A stretch of DNA of 64,000 bases from Opisthorchis felineus (taxonomy: Eukaryota > Platyhelminthes > Trematoda > Opisthorchiida > Opisthorchiidae). The position numbers were made by a program, and so were the translations under genes. The stretch spans positions 82,330-146,329 of the forward strand of contig SJOL01002804.1 in the NCBI GenBank assembly GCA_004794785.1, read 5' to 3'. Positions within the stretch are counted from its first letter, which is position 1. Each line of letters opens with the position of its first letter. This document shows positions 1-13,000 of this stretch, piece after piece. Under the pieces are notes generated by a model. It was not told where the DNA came from. It saw only the letters and a program-made list of their open reading frames with translations, and searched no databases.

Positions 1-885
1 ACAGTATAGAAGTAAAATGTAATTGTTATTCGACAGTTTTGTTATGCAGTGAATTTGCTAGAAGTTGAAGATAAGCAACTGTTCACTGGACACTGCTTTT
101 TCAATCAACCACGTTTTGTCTTTCTCGGCTTCCATTTGAATCCGTCTGAGAGCATGGTAAAATCAGTGCGCGCACTGATGATGTCTCCCGGAATGGTGAC
201 AAACTTTTGCGAGTTAGTTGCCAAGTTTGGTGAACAGATCAACAACCATCCGGTCAACTACCGAAGGTTACCATATTTAGCTCTTATAGTGGCGGCCACA
301 AAGCCTACCGTGTTTCGATCAATACGGTTACACTGTTATCGAAGGGGCAAAGCCAAGCATCATTTATACTATTTTTGCGCATTGCGATGTCAGGCCTGTT
401 GAGCGCGAAATGATGGTGCATCGCGTGTCGCTCACTGTAACACTGTAACTATTTGGTCGATGGGGGATTTCAGCTCGACTAATTGGTTACATTTTAGCGG
501 GGTGAAATTTGCTTGTTGTCTAGAGAAATAACTTGTGTTAGAGTGGAAACGATTCGCGTTTAGTGAATTCAGCGTCTTCTCTGCTGCCATTGCTTTACAC
601 GCACCGGCTCACTAGGACGATTGGAGTGATTGTGCTCTTGGTGCTTTTTCCATGTTGAGGTGATTTACATTTACCATTTTCTTGGAATTGTGTGTACTGC
701 CTTGCTTCTCTCGGGTAACTAACCGATCGACTGGGTGGTTCCAGGTGATTTGTCTGTAGCTGGTTCATGCACAAGTTGACCTTTTATACTAACCCAAGTA
801 CCACTTTTGTGTACATGCTCTGGAGTATAGTCGTTACACTGTCTTATCTACCTTCAGTTAAAGTGCACCTGTTTTTCCCCTCCAG
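1..885. other. Upstream intron or gene flank of GCLC, no gene seen
   Basis: The first GCLC exons should lie here or further left. I looked for the expected WGDEVEYM-type motif in the forward frames and did not find it. An open frame of about 117 codons at 49-402 (+) shows no family resemblance and is treated as chance. Confidence 0.5.
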
Positions 886-1065
886 TCGCTTCATTTGGTC
901 ACCGGAGTATGCGGAATACCAGATTGAAGGTCTTCCAGCCATTCCATTTGGTCAGTTGTTGTACGCATTCAGCACTGTTCAACCAAATATGAGGAAGAGA
1001 CGGCAACAGTTGATGGAATTTCTTCCAGAGAATACCTTTGCTCTCACGCTCACTGTCTTTCCAAG
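886..1065 (+). CDS. GCLC: GCLC exon a (first recognised in the window)
   Basis: Encodes residues 1-60 of the partial protein, with [12 protein letters not shown] and then NMRKRRQQ, matching the family's substrate-binding N-terminal part. The acceptor is a long pyrimidine tract ending in CCTCCAG at 885. The first base completes a split codon from an upstream exon I could not find. The frame is also open upstream to an alternative acceptor at 857. The donor is CAAG|GTAAG, and the last codon (Arg) is split 2+1 with the next exon. Confidence 0.88.
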
Positions 1066-4000
1066 GTAAGCTTTGGGTCTCCCCAGTTTTCTTCCACTGT
1101 GGAACGTTTTGTTTAGCATCATCTAATCTGGTTCCTCTACGGCAGAATCGGTAGTAGTTCGGTCTTTATCCCATCGTTTGAGTCCGTTAGCAGAATGTGT
1201 AAGTCGGTAGTTCTTCTTTCGTTTGACACACGATATCTCTTGTTGCGATGAAATTACAACTTTCAGCCTTCTTCTAAGTATGCTCTTGATGCGCATGATC
1301 ACTCATCCAGCTTTGACGAGGTGTCTTTGTTTCAGACTGCTCTCGTTCTTCTGGCTTCCTCCAGTTCATGAAGAGATCAACCGATATTCCTTTTTTATCT
1401 CGATTCATGTAGACGGACTGTTGTCCTTGCCATCTCGCTTAGTTTTGCTTGATAATATGAGAGACCAAAGAGCATGTCTCGTACCATAAAAATTGCTTCC
1501 ACTGCATATTCAGTCGGAGAACATTATGGACATGTGATGCACACGAGACTCATTTGAATCTCTTTCAACACTATCCTTCGACAAAACTTTATCACAGGAA
1601 TCGTAATCAGTTGTTACCATCAGGTCTGTTCCTTTAGTCCACCTAAAAATTTCCTGCAAATAAAAGTTTCATTTACTTTTGAACCTTTGGCATCATGGTC
1701 CACTACACCCACTGAACCGAGAGTAACATATTGGGTCTGTGCCTCGTTTTTGAATGCCTGTTAATATCTCAGTATTATTGCGCGGCTACGCAGATCATTT
1801 ACGGAGTAGTTCATTTCAAAATTTGATGATGTGCGAGTCGCAGTCCTATATCACGATTCATTTCATTAGTACATCACTGAATGGGTGCGTCGGTTCTAGC
1901 CAACACTCAGGGTTTCTCATGGAGGTTAACCGCTTCCTGTGCAGCTGGTATGATGCTAACTTTAGCAGTGTTGGGAGTCTTTCTGCTTCAGGCATTGAGT
2001 TCAACAATTCGGCAAGAAGCAGGGAGACCGTCTTCTTTCCTGAAGACTTTACGAGGTAGTACAACGGTTGATTAGTTGTTGACGTCGAGTGGCTTGGCTT
2101 TCTAATCAGAATGTTTGGAAGGCAAATGAGAGTTACTCGCAGAGGAGCCACTTTGGAGGGATACTTCTTTGGAAGGTTCCACAAAGCCATTGACTCATCA
2201 ATCCATTTCATATAAAGCGACATCCACGCACAATAAGAAAGCCGTGTAATCTGTATAAACAGGAGAAACAGAACTGCACACAAGACCGGTCAAGTTAGAG
2301 GTGACTTTTATTTTAACTTTTATTTTAACGCTCAACTAACTACGGGCATGTGACATGCAGTTCTTACCGGTCCTGGGTCGTTTGGCGGAGTTGGTGCAGT
2401 TAGAATTGTCAGATGTTATAGGAACGACCCCACAGATGTCCCAGCGTTTACAAATTCAAGTTCTTGTCTAGAATATCCACGGAAATATGTTGTCCTCAAG
2501 GCACGTTGTTTGCCAAGTGGATCCATCTTTTACTAACCATTTTAAATTCACGAAAAGGATGACTTGTGTGATATTGGTTTTTACCACTGCCCAACGTTTC
2601 CGCGTTCCGCCTCTGGTTTGTCCCGAGTGTTTTGTGTAGAATTCGTACTCCCATTACTCTCATTTGAACAGTCGTCCTCCTGTCCTAGAGCAATTATTCT
2701 GGTGAGTCCACACCATAGCTTCTCACTGACTTGCGAAAAAGTCGCATACTGTCAAAACAACCGTACAGTAGTAATGACGTAACACTGAGTGTAGCTAGTG
2801 TGTATGTCCTTCTAATGACGTCAACTGCCTATGGTTTATCACTTCACCACCCTACTCCATCACTCAGGTTGTCTGAGGTAAAGCCACATTTTCCGACAAG
2901 CAATGTGGAAGGTTTAAAGTCAGAACCCAGCTTAGTGGAGTAAGGTGTTATAAACCGATGTTTCATGCGGTTGATATTTTCGTTCAGCTAGCAACCACCA
3001 AACGTGAATCAGTCGGTTCACAGGTTTCGAAAATATGGATTACTACTTCGTCTATCAACGTAACCAATGCTGTCTTTTAGCCTAGTTGAGGGCAAGCCAC
3101 ATGACCCACCATCATAGGATCGGTCGCCCAATCAAAAGTGAATCTCTCTATTCGACTCTCAGTGGATTAAAAAAACTCGATATGTCTTAATCGTCAGCAT
3201 ATCGTCACTAGTTCAGCAGTGCAATTGTAAGAATGACTGCAGCTGGTCTGCGTTATTCCCAACTAACAACTACTTTGGACGAATACGACAAAATTTTATT
3301 CGTACCGTGCACGCGACAAACGTTCAGTATTAGATCGAATAGAGTATGGTCAAACTGATAATGTTGATTTAGCTACTCTGATTAACCTGGAACCTGAAGG
3401 AGTCGATCGGTTTCAAAAAATCGGTGGATTTCTAATACACGGGATTTCGACGGCGACAATTTGAATTTGTTGGTTGTTTTGCATTGTGGACTTCTCAATG
3501 GATTTCTTGATGCTACGACAAGTAGTAGACTAAATTAGCAATGGGGCGCACACGCCGCCTTGTGTTTAACCGTCTTCCTAAAGCTCTCTGAAGTGCTATC
3601 GAGGCTCTGGCACTCCACTACAGTCTACTTGAACACCCGCAGCCTTCTGGAGTTAAGGAACACCACCGTGGGATGATATCACTTCCGTTGATGTGCGATG
3701 ATGAGTGATAGTTTGCTCGGGACTGCCACACGATTTGTCGTATTGGCCATAACTCGAGCCGGCCGGGCGCCACAGAATGGCGGTTAGTGGAAGTTTCACT
3801 CAAGACTGTCACGTCACTGTGAGCTTTCCTGGGTCTTGTTTGGCTGTCATACCTAGAGCTTTCCGCTTGATGAATACCGCTTGACTTGAAGGTCAAGTTC
3901 ATTCACCGTCCTTACTGACTGAACAGATTTTGGTCCCGTGCATTTATACATAGCCATGTTGGAATCAGTGCATATGGTCGCACCCATCAGATTTTTCTGG

Positions 4001-7000
4001 CTGTGACCATTCATTATGCGTTCGATCTCCGCACCAGTTCCACCTTATCGCTTTGGGAACACCACATCTGGTATGGGAACAGTACGTACGGGTACGTAAC
4101 TATCCCAGACCCTTACTGGACGATCAAGCTGACTATTTTCGTGTGTTTTCGTTATTTTTCAGGCCTGTTCACTCATGGAGATCCCGAAATCCGAAAATTT
4201 ATTTAGGCACGAGTACCTAGAGCGTGATCGAAGAAAACTGTTTGTAGTGTCGTTAATTTCTTGTGCCCCATACCAGACTAGTTGTCAGATATGTTTCTTC
4301 AGTGGAGTCTTCATCTCAGCAACAGAACTTTTTATTTGGGTCCTTTTATGGAAACCCACATGTTTATTTTAGTCTGTTGCTCCAACCGTTTACGTGGTTC
4401 TTTTCATCGACTCTGTCTCTTCTCCCAAAATAGGTTAGGTTGTCCTGAATTCTCTTATCCGCCTGCTAATCCTACTCCTGCTGATGGCGCTTCCAAGAGT
4501 CTTTTCTTCCCAGATCAGGCCATAACACAGCTGCATCCTCGGTTCAGGTAACTGCACGCATGATTTTTAGCTACATTCGTTCACAGCTAATTGTTTGCCT
4601 GTTTCATTCCACTTACATTGTTTAGCCCGATATCTGTGCAGTCATTACGTTCTTCAATTGTACCAAGTCCCCTAGCCCCGTATCTAAAAGTTTGGGCGCC
4701 TGCTTCTAGCCAGGACATCCGGCAATTCTCCGTCAGTCTCCTTCACCCCTAGTGACTTGGCCTCAAAGCGTGTGCCTTCTACGGATGGCATTGCGCCAAA
4801 ACGATGCGACAACTAAACACATTGCTATACCCTTTCGTTCAACTTAATTACAATGAAGATTTCTCAGTTGCGGTAGTCCTGTTTCCGTAATTATGTTATC
4901 AAAGCTGACTCGATGGACTTCACTTACGGTGTATAGTGCGACAGCTGAGTCACGCAGTCACAGTCGGTACAGTGAGTGTTTTAGACAGTTGGCACGGTCG
5001 TCGGGTTGAAGAGGGTGTTTCGTGCAAATCAGTTTTCTCTGCAGTGTGTTATCCATGTGGAAAGTGGTGCGGATGTTGAAGCTGGAGAGTACGCAACGGA
5101 TGCTTTCGGACGTGCTGCCGATACGGAATTCACATCGTGTCGATTGGTTTAACCCTCTGTCTGGCTGCTGTGTTTCCGTTGGTTAGCTAATGAGGCGTGT
5201 TGTTTCCCACTGTTGTTTTATTATGGATAATCTGGCTTTCACTACAGATCTTATTCGCTCATTGGGCCATTGTGCGAATTATTGCACAGGGAAATCCATG
5301 TCATCAGTCTGTTGGTAAATCTGACATTTGAACGTGAATACAATAGATCGTAGGTATCATTCCAGACTCCGTATAATCTCATGTGCCCATTCAACGTATT
5401 ATCCTCCTTTTGAAGGTGTCTTATCCATTGTAAGCTATCAGCAATGAGGACACCAGTACCAAGCGAAGCAAGTCAAAACTAACAAAAGTCTTATCGTCAT
5501 CAAAGTTTAGTTGGCTTGCTGCTTGAGCAAAATCGTGTGAATTTCCACCGTGAACTAACAACCCACAGCGCCTAAACTCATTCAGCTCCTTAGAACTCAC
5601 TTCGGTGTTGACCTATCAAAACCTTCATTTTTCCGTATTACATGCTTCCTAATGAAAGCTGCTTGTATCATCTTTTGTGCGAGGTCACTGAGCCTAGGGT
5701 ATCACACAACAACCGGTGAAAATATTGATCGTTTTATCCTCCGGTTGACAGTTTTGATCGTGCATGTCTATGAAAACTGATGTTGTGAGGTGTTGCTCTA
5801 CATGATTCTGTCGACATCACCCCCTGAATCGTCGGTTTTTTACCTGTGCACAAAGCAGTGCCATGCACCCCGAACAGTACGCATCAATTGGTTGAGCGAA
5901 TGGTTGGATGTCGTCATCATCCACAATTAGCATGTAGATAGTCCTAGCACTTCGCCCAACACAAGTTTGCCCCGTTTTGTGTGCACTACCCTTTTTGGAA
6001 TGACCAGTCATGTATATCTTTTTGGTTTTTTATTTAAAATTGAACCTGCAACCTCGTGTTACTGTGTGTACCTGGAGAAGGCGCTTCCATATAAGAATTA
6101 AACGGCTGTACGGTGCTTTTCAACCTTTTTGGAAAACTAAGCTGAACGAGTATTCCCATCAGACATATTGATGTGATGTGATTAACAGACTTCATAGTTC
6201 AACAGCGAGAGACGTTCTAAGTGTAACTTTGTGTTTTCTTCCTTTCATGAATTCCGAGATTTGATTTATCTCATATACTAACCAAGCAGTTTTGATTTTT
6301 TCTGTGCCCTTCCAGAACGCTCACACGTACCATTCGCGAGCGACGCGGTACGAAAGTTGCCATCAACGTGCCTAGTGCGTGGAATAGAAGTTTCTTACTG
6401 GTTCTAGTTTCCAAATTTTAAATGACAACAGTTTTGTACATACCGGATGAAAACAATCTCCTTGAATTGAACGAACGCGTTAGGTAATTCTCACAGTGTA
6501 CCGCCTCCCTCGCGTCACTTTCGACTCGCCAGATTGCAGATGGCCTTTGTACCTACAGCAGCATAATTCCACTTCATGTAGTTGCCTTATGTGGGTCATG
6601 CAGTAGTCAAACATTGAATGCATGGGCGTTTCGTTGCCGTCTGTCCGATCATACTCGACTAGAATCAAAGAGAATCAGCAAAGTTCCAGGTGTGCGATGG
6701 TATCCCCCTCAAACCTAAAGCAAAACATCCTCAGGATCGGTCACGAACGCTCTGGAAACATTCTCTCCTGGGAGAGAGGGGTGCAGGCCTTCGGTCACGT
6801 ACAACATCCTTCCTCACAGATACACTGTGATAGTGATTAGCCCGAACCAACAAGTGATAAGAAATTAAAGTGAGAGTCCCGCTCGGCTGTGTTGCCTAAG
6901 GAGTAATGATCTGGGATCGGATCGGATGTTATGCGTTTTAGACCTTTGGTGAATTCGTGTCCACTATCTGGTTCCCCTTCTGATTTCATCCAACGTCGCG

Positions 7001-10000
7001 TTAGTGTGGTCTTCGTGAAATCGATGGCGACGATTGTAATCCTCTTCGTTTCAATCTTCTTCGTGCACTTGCACTTTTTACCGCGAAGACCAACATCAGA
7101 TTGTACACTTAGAATTAACTTTGTTTCTGAACTGTACAGCTGATGTTAGGAGTATGATAGCTCACCACCCTTCTGTCACTATGACAACCTCATCCAGTGA
7201 AACATTCCTGTCTTAGCTACCAGTGGCACTGTGTGGGTTATAAGGTATGGACAGATGTACTTGCTTTCTGTGAACCACCTCGTTCGTTGTATTGTGGTGG
7301 CCATGGTTACCGCCTTTAACTATCTTAAGGAGTGCGTCATATTATAGTATGAGTGGTGGGAACTAGCTGTTATTATGGCACAAAATAAGAATTCGATACA
7401 ACTCAACACGCTGTTCAGTAGCTCAAAGAACCTGGATAATACATGCCCACGGAAACAGGAGACGGTGAAGCACCGTTTACTCCAAGTGATCTGGTATGTG
7501 TTGCATAACACACAAACCCGAACTTATTAGAATGCGAAGCTCTTGTGTGAGTCGGATCTCGAAAAACAAAGGGCGCATAGCATTTGAAGAACGACTGGCA
7601 ATACCCAAAGCTTGATGATGCCAAAACATACAGAATACTCAAGTAGGGCAGGAATATACAATCAAACTCATTTTGTGCATCCATCTTTAAACTAATCTGA
7701 TCGACAGTACAAGACAGAGAACAAGTACCCGTTTGTGTTTCCTCACTATAACGGCTGGTCAAGATCCCGAACGAGAATAGAGAGTCGAGGGGCTCGTCGC
7801 CATGAGAACGATAATTCACCGAACCAGAGTCGTCGTAACAGAGCACAAATGAACGACGGTCAACTATACTAGGATCAGAGTTAATCTAAAACGACTGTGT
7901 GCAATCGTACGGTTATCTTCGGATCGTTGGTCAAACGTACAAGTGACCTAGGAAACGGTTGATAATCGGATCAGTGTGATCGAAGCAACGAGGATTGTAG
8001 TCGCTGCTTTCGACTGTGAACGCGACACAAAGAGAGTGTCGCTTGGAACTTGAAGGGAACCAAGATGGCGAGCGCTACTCATCTTCATAGTAGTGGCTAA
8101 TTAGAAGTCAGAGTCAAATGAAGCGAGGAAATTCAGAATGACAGCCTGATCACGAACGGATGCGACTTTCGTATCTACGGGAGCTTGAATTTGATGTGTT
8201 TCTATCATGAGGCTAGTGTTTTTCGGTTTAGTTATTCGGAACGAATGAAAACCATGTCTGGATTAGACAGACACACTAGGCTGTAGAAAGGTTGTCGATC
8301 GGGTTTGTTCGTGCGGGCAGTGTTTACCTGTCGCATTTGCGGCTGTATTCGCGTCCATCCGTTCGGAGTGATTACGTACCTTCACGTCGGTGGTTGCTCG
8401 GCCTTGGGTCGCCGTTGTTTCAAGCCGTTTCACATTTTCACATGATTACGCAGCGAAAAGCGGAACCATCCATTTTTGGTTTCCATGTTTATGGCTATCC
8501 CGTGCAACCGACCGACTGGTTTCAGGTGTATTAATCGATGGGAACAGCTAGAACCGTTGTTCGAGAAGTCGGTCAACCAAGCGCATCGCTCAGGTGTATG
8601 TACCTTCAGGTACGCCCAATGTGCGCTGGTTTTGGTAGTGGTAATACGCTAGCTTCGCGTGTAAGGTGTCTGGGAGTGAAATGTCGGCACTGCCATGTAG
8701 ATACACTAATGATTCCCCCTTATAAGGAGACGATCAGAGTTCAGCACCTCTGCTTGTGTGTGCAGTAACCAGAATAAATGCTTTCGTGCAGCAGGGGAAC
8801 GATTTACACACGTGTGATGTGAACAGAATTTTAGCGTGTGCTTCACACGAAGCGCGTTCCGATGCACCCGCGTGCCTGTGCATGAAGGCTATTGTTATCA
8901 AAACGTACATCGAGGCGGACTTGCATAAAAATGATTCCTTATTTCTCCCGAGCACGGATTGCTTAGTGCCCGAATTTTTATGCATTTGGTCGGCGATTTC
9001 GTTTTAGATCGGCTAATCCGAAAATCTTCGCATCGCCGCGCACAGTCTTCTGTGGTTTACGACCACATCCAGAGTTTTAATATTATGTGGAAAAGATGCT
9101 ACGTGTTTTCCGGTGGTGACCTGCTCATGGATGTACGTGTCCAGAGAGGAAAAGTTTGCACCAAACACCTTGGTTAATGAGTATGTGTTTCGTGTGAAGT
9201 GAGCTGAGGGGTCACAGTATAAATCGTCGAGGTAAAGAGTGGAAGGCCGTTACCATTGCCATCTGAATAGCCTCATCACCACCTTCCGGTGTCTTGGTGT
9301 CTCTCATGAGGTGTACTGATAAACTCTTGTGGGGGCTTGTTAGAAAACCTGAAGTGTCTCAGTGGAAATTCAGGATGACTCGAAGTCCATTCGAAACGTC
9401 TCACGATGGTTTTCTGGGACAAAGCTCAAAGTGTTGCTCGCCTTTCAACACACCTTGACAAAATAACAGTATTTAGTGAGACCACACGTCAGAACACCTT
9501 GATATACATAATACACAAACCCTAAACCAATGGAATGGTGTACTACTGTGTGGTTGGAGCGGTTGTCTTATGCAGTGACGAAGAGTCGTCAAATGAGTTG
9601 ATTTTGGCCCTTTTCACTCTGTGCCAATTTTTTTTAGGAAAAGAGCAACTTCTGTATTTCTTTATAAGAAGCACCATTTGGGAGCATCTAGACCGTTCCC
9701 AACTTCGAGGTGCTGCTTGCTTGCACGTGCAGCCCAAGACGAGACAATTTTCTAATAAGGGCACGAAAGCATCGTTCTGCATGGATTTTTATAAAATAGA
9801 CAGGACCGTCGAATGGGTGGATTCTCAGCATCCCAGGGATACTGTTGAAGTGTACAGGATTGTTTACTTACTTCAAGTCACCGTTTGACGTTCTTCATTA
9901 GTTCCAGGAAGGGACATTTCCCAACACGAACTATCTTCATCTGAGCACCCCATGATTTCCTGATATATTCCGTCTTGTACTCCGCGCCACACCTGATAGT

Positions 10001-13000
10001 GGCTAACAGCGTTTGCAATCTCCCGGTTGCTGTGCTCTGCTTTACTAACGCGGCAAACCAATCCTTGAATGGGCCATTAGCGTAATCACCCGACCGTCAC
10101 GGATTGAACAAATAGCGAGCTGCGTTCAAACACAAACTGACAATCACTTGTCAACGCTTGAACTGTTCAGTACCGGTAGAACATGGTTTATCTCGCTTGA
10201 TCAAGCAACCGAAATGAGGTCAAGGTCACAGATCAAATGGTCGAATAATCTTGTCATAATAAGGGTTTTGAACACTGCGACAGCTCACTTCTGGTTTTGC
10301 CCTTGAGGCTCACCAGGCAGGCGTAGTCCTCTGGTTTTCATCAACTTTGTGTTCCAGGTGAACACCAAATTGTACGCAATCGGCGATATACACTCATTCT
10401 CAAATTAAGTTGGTCTTAACGAGAGCCCCAGCTGAATCTCTTGTTGGTGATATTATTCCACTTAATGTGCTTCAAAAAGGCCGCCTTATGTTTCACTGGG
10501 AGCCATATTTGAGATATCGAAGAATATCATAAAATGAGATATTTGGCTGGGATTTAGTTGGGTCTCCCGTTGACGTCAACTTAATTTGCAAAATTGGTCA
10601 CCTACTCGTGCTGTCCTATTCGCACTTGATTGTAAGGGTTTCCCGTTCGATTACTTGAAGATGATTCACATCGAAAAACCTCAGTGAACTACAAAATCAG
10701 TTCATTCAAAGTGTTTCTTGGTTGAGGCAACACTGCTACGTTTGAAAAAAAAATTGTCTTTTTCCTGCCCCTAGTGGGTGGGGTTACCTAGAGAGAGGTT
10801 GCTGGTAAGTAGGGGCTGCTGTACATGCATGAAGAACTTTGGGTTTGCAACGACCGAATTCTCTTGAGTTCCCAGTAGATTTTCGGTTTTATACGTGTAG
10901 GAAATTCAGAGTTCACTAAACGTGGAATATAATAAATGAGCAACAGGGCAAGCAGTGCTTTTTCATTACGATTCCAGAACATGAAATCTTCCTACTGTGG
11001 TATCTTCGTTTCGTAGCTGTCATGCAAAACGGGCGGACATGAGAGCTGGAATACTGTCAGGGTGCTGATGCCTAGACGGAGCAGTCAAATAATCATGGCT
11101 TTATTTGGCCGTCGCCGTCATTAGCTCGCAAATTAACTTAAAACTGAGCGTTCACGCATACCCCAGTCACTTCCAAGACGGACAGTTGAATCCCATAAAA
11201 ATTGGAAACAAAAATTCTATAGCAAACGTTTTGCAACATAAGCCACTTTTCAGACAGTCTGGCAGCACGTCCGTTTATCTATCATTTTAACTTTTGTGCA
11301 AACTTCGGAAGCTTTCTGTCCCACCTTTGTTGTTCGTCTTGTCCCCCATGCGTCTGTCCTCTTCGGCCAATAGCCTTGCCATAATTAAGTGTAGACTTGG
11401 ATACTAGTTCTAATCCGAGAAGCTTTGCTGGTTACTGTTCATACATCCTGTGCCTTTTTGAAAAGTGACGTTATGAGTTTGTCTTCACATGCAACAAGTT
11501 CACCGTAATTCCCTCTTTCCATACCCTTCACCATTATTATTGGTAGGTTCAGTGGCTTTTTAGCGTTGTGACAGTCCAGTATATTGTGATCAAACTATAC
11601 GGTATCTATTATCGCCGTGAGGTTTACATGAATTGCCTGTGGCTGAACCAATCAACAGAGCGCACACTGGGAATTATTAGACTTTAGATTTTAGAACCAG
11701 ATGGCATTGCTGTTCAGTGTGTAGTTATGTACAGTATACAGTTATATTAAAGTTTTATATTTCTCCGCATCCATACGATCAACTCTTGATTATCTGCCGA
11801 TGAATTAGTGATTCGATCCGCGACTGAGTTTTAAGGAATCGATGGACTACACCCTACTTTACAACCGCATCCTCCGTCATTTTGATCCCTGGATATCTAA
11901 ATTATATCTTGCCAGATTCGGGTTTTCTTAAATTCCTTGGAGATGCACAGTCGACGGTTGATGATAAGACCACCGGGGTTCTCGGCCACTGGTCGAGAGA
12001 AAACGACAAGGTTCAATGAACTAGAATTCAATATGATGGAAGCTCTAGAACATGTGTCTACAACCTGCTATACAGTCTAGATATTTTCTCTCAATTTCAC
12101 CCCATTACATTCGCAGCGGCTCCGTTTCCGTGTATCACGGGCGTTATTCGATAATTCCCGAGACCATCAAATCTCACATAACCATATCATTAATAGGGCC
12201 AGTCAGATGATGCCGTAAGTAATCAATGGATTTATTGTTAAGCAAGGTTCTACTTCTAGCACCGAAGCGTCGTCGGACAAGGAGATTAGGTTACTCGGTT
12301 GGTCTGACGAAGTTTGCGTCAAAACCAAAACGTCATCCAGCAAGAAACCTACTGATTGCCAACCAAACTTTTCTTCAACGATGACCTCTCGGTCGGTTCC
12401 AGATTTTGTTCCAACTGATTGCAGACGGTGTCTACCCCTCGGTGTTGTGAACGATGCACAGGTGGTAACGGCGCAAAACCCTTTTTGTCTGACCGACAGT
12501 CGACATAACAACCGTTTCGGTGGATCTCAAGGGGGAATTTTCATCGGATTCCCACCAATAGACTATAGTCACACCATGTTGGAGATGTGAAACACTGGAG
12601 AAGTGCATCGCTTTCTCTGGATTCCATATTCAAGGGCATTAGCATGTTGACTTTTGCTATGTTTCATCCTTCTCAGTTCTCTCCGTAGAAATATCGAGTT
12701 GTCACGTAAAAGCTGCAGGTATGAAATATGCAGTATACACGGACCAGTCATTCAAAGTTTTTCAGTGATAGTGGTCATAACATTGTTTCATCTTTTACGA
12801 TGGTCAACTCAAATGCTTGACTCATCTCTGTGTACTCGATTTTCATCTTGCACTTTTTGTACACTGTTTCCCCTTCAATTTTCCTTCTCTTTATACAGTC
12901 TTCCGTGATTCGTGTACACCAGATCCATTTGTCGAGGACTTCTCCAACCTTCATGATGGTTCGGATCCAGATGCGGCCTCAGCGGCCCTCCCCAACCACG

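Larger units (their letters stand above)
6375..12898 (+). other. GCLC: GCLC intron (6.5 kb, the largest)
   Basis: Holds two SINE-like fragments (8625-8680 and 11015-11100) and an open frame at 12219-12590, each listed separately. Long frames at 7415-7846 (minus) and 9535-9888 (plus) have no recognisable motif. The remainder is unassigned. Confidence 0.6.

Noticed and set aside
1858..2283. 141-codon minus-strand frame inside the first GCLC intron
   Set aside because: No recognisable motif, composition unlike the confirmed exons, and inside an intron of a gene on the other strand.
7415..7846. 143-codon minus-strand frame in the 6.5-kb GCLC intron
   Set aside because: No family motif, no good start context and no supporting splice pair.
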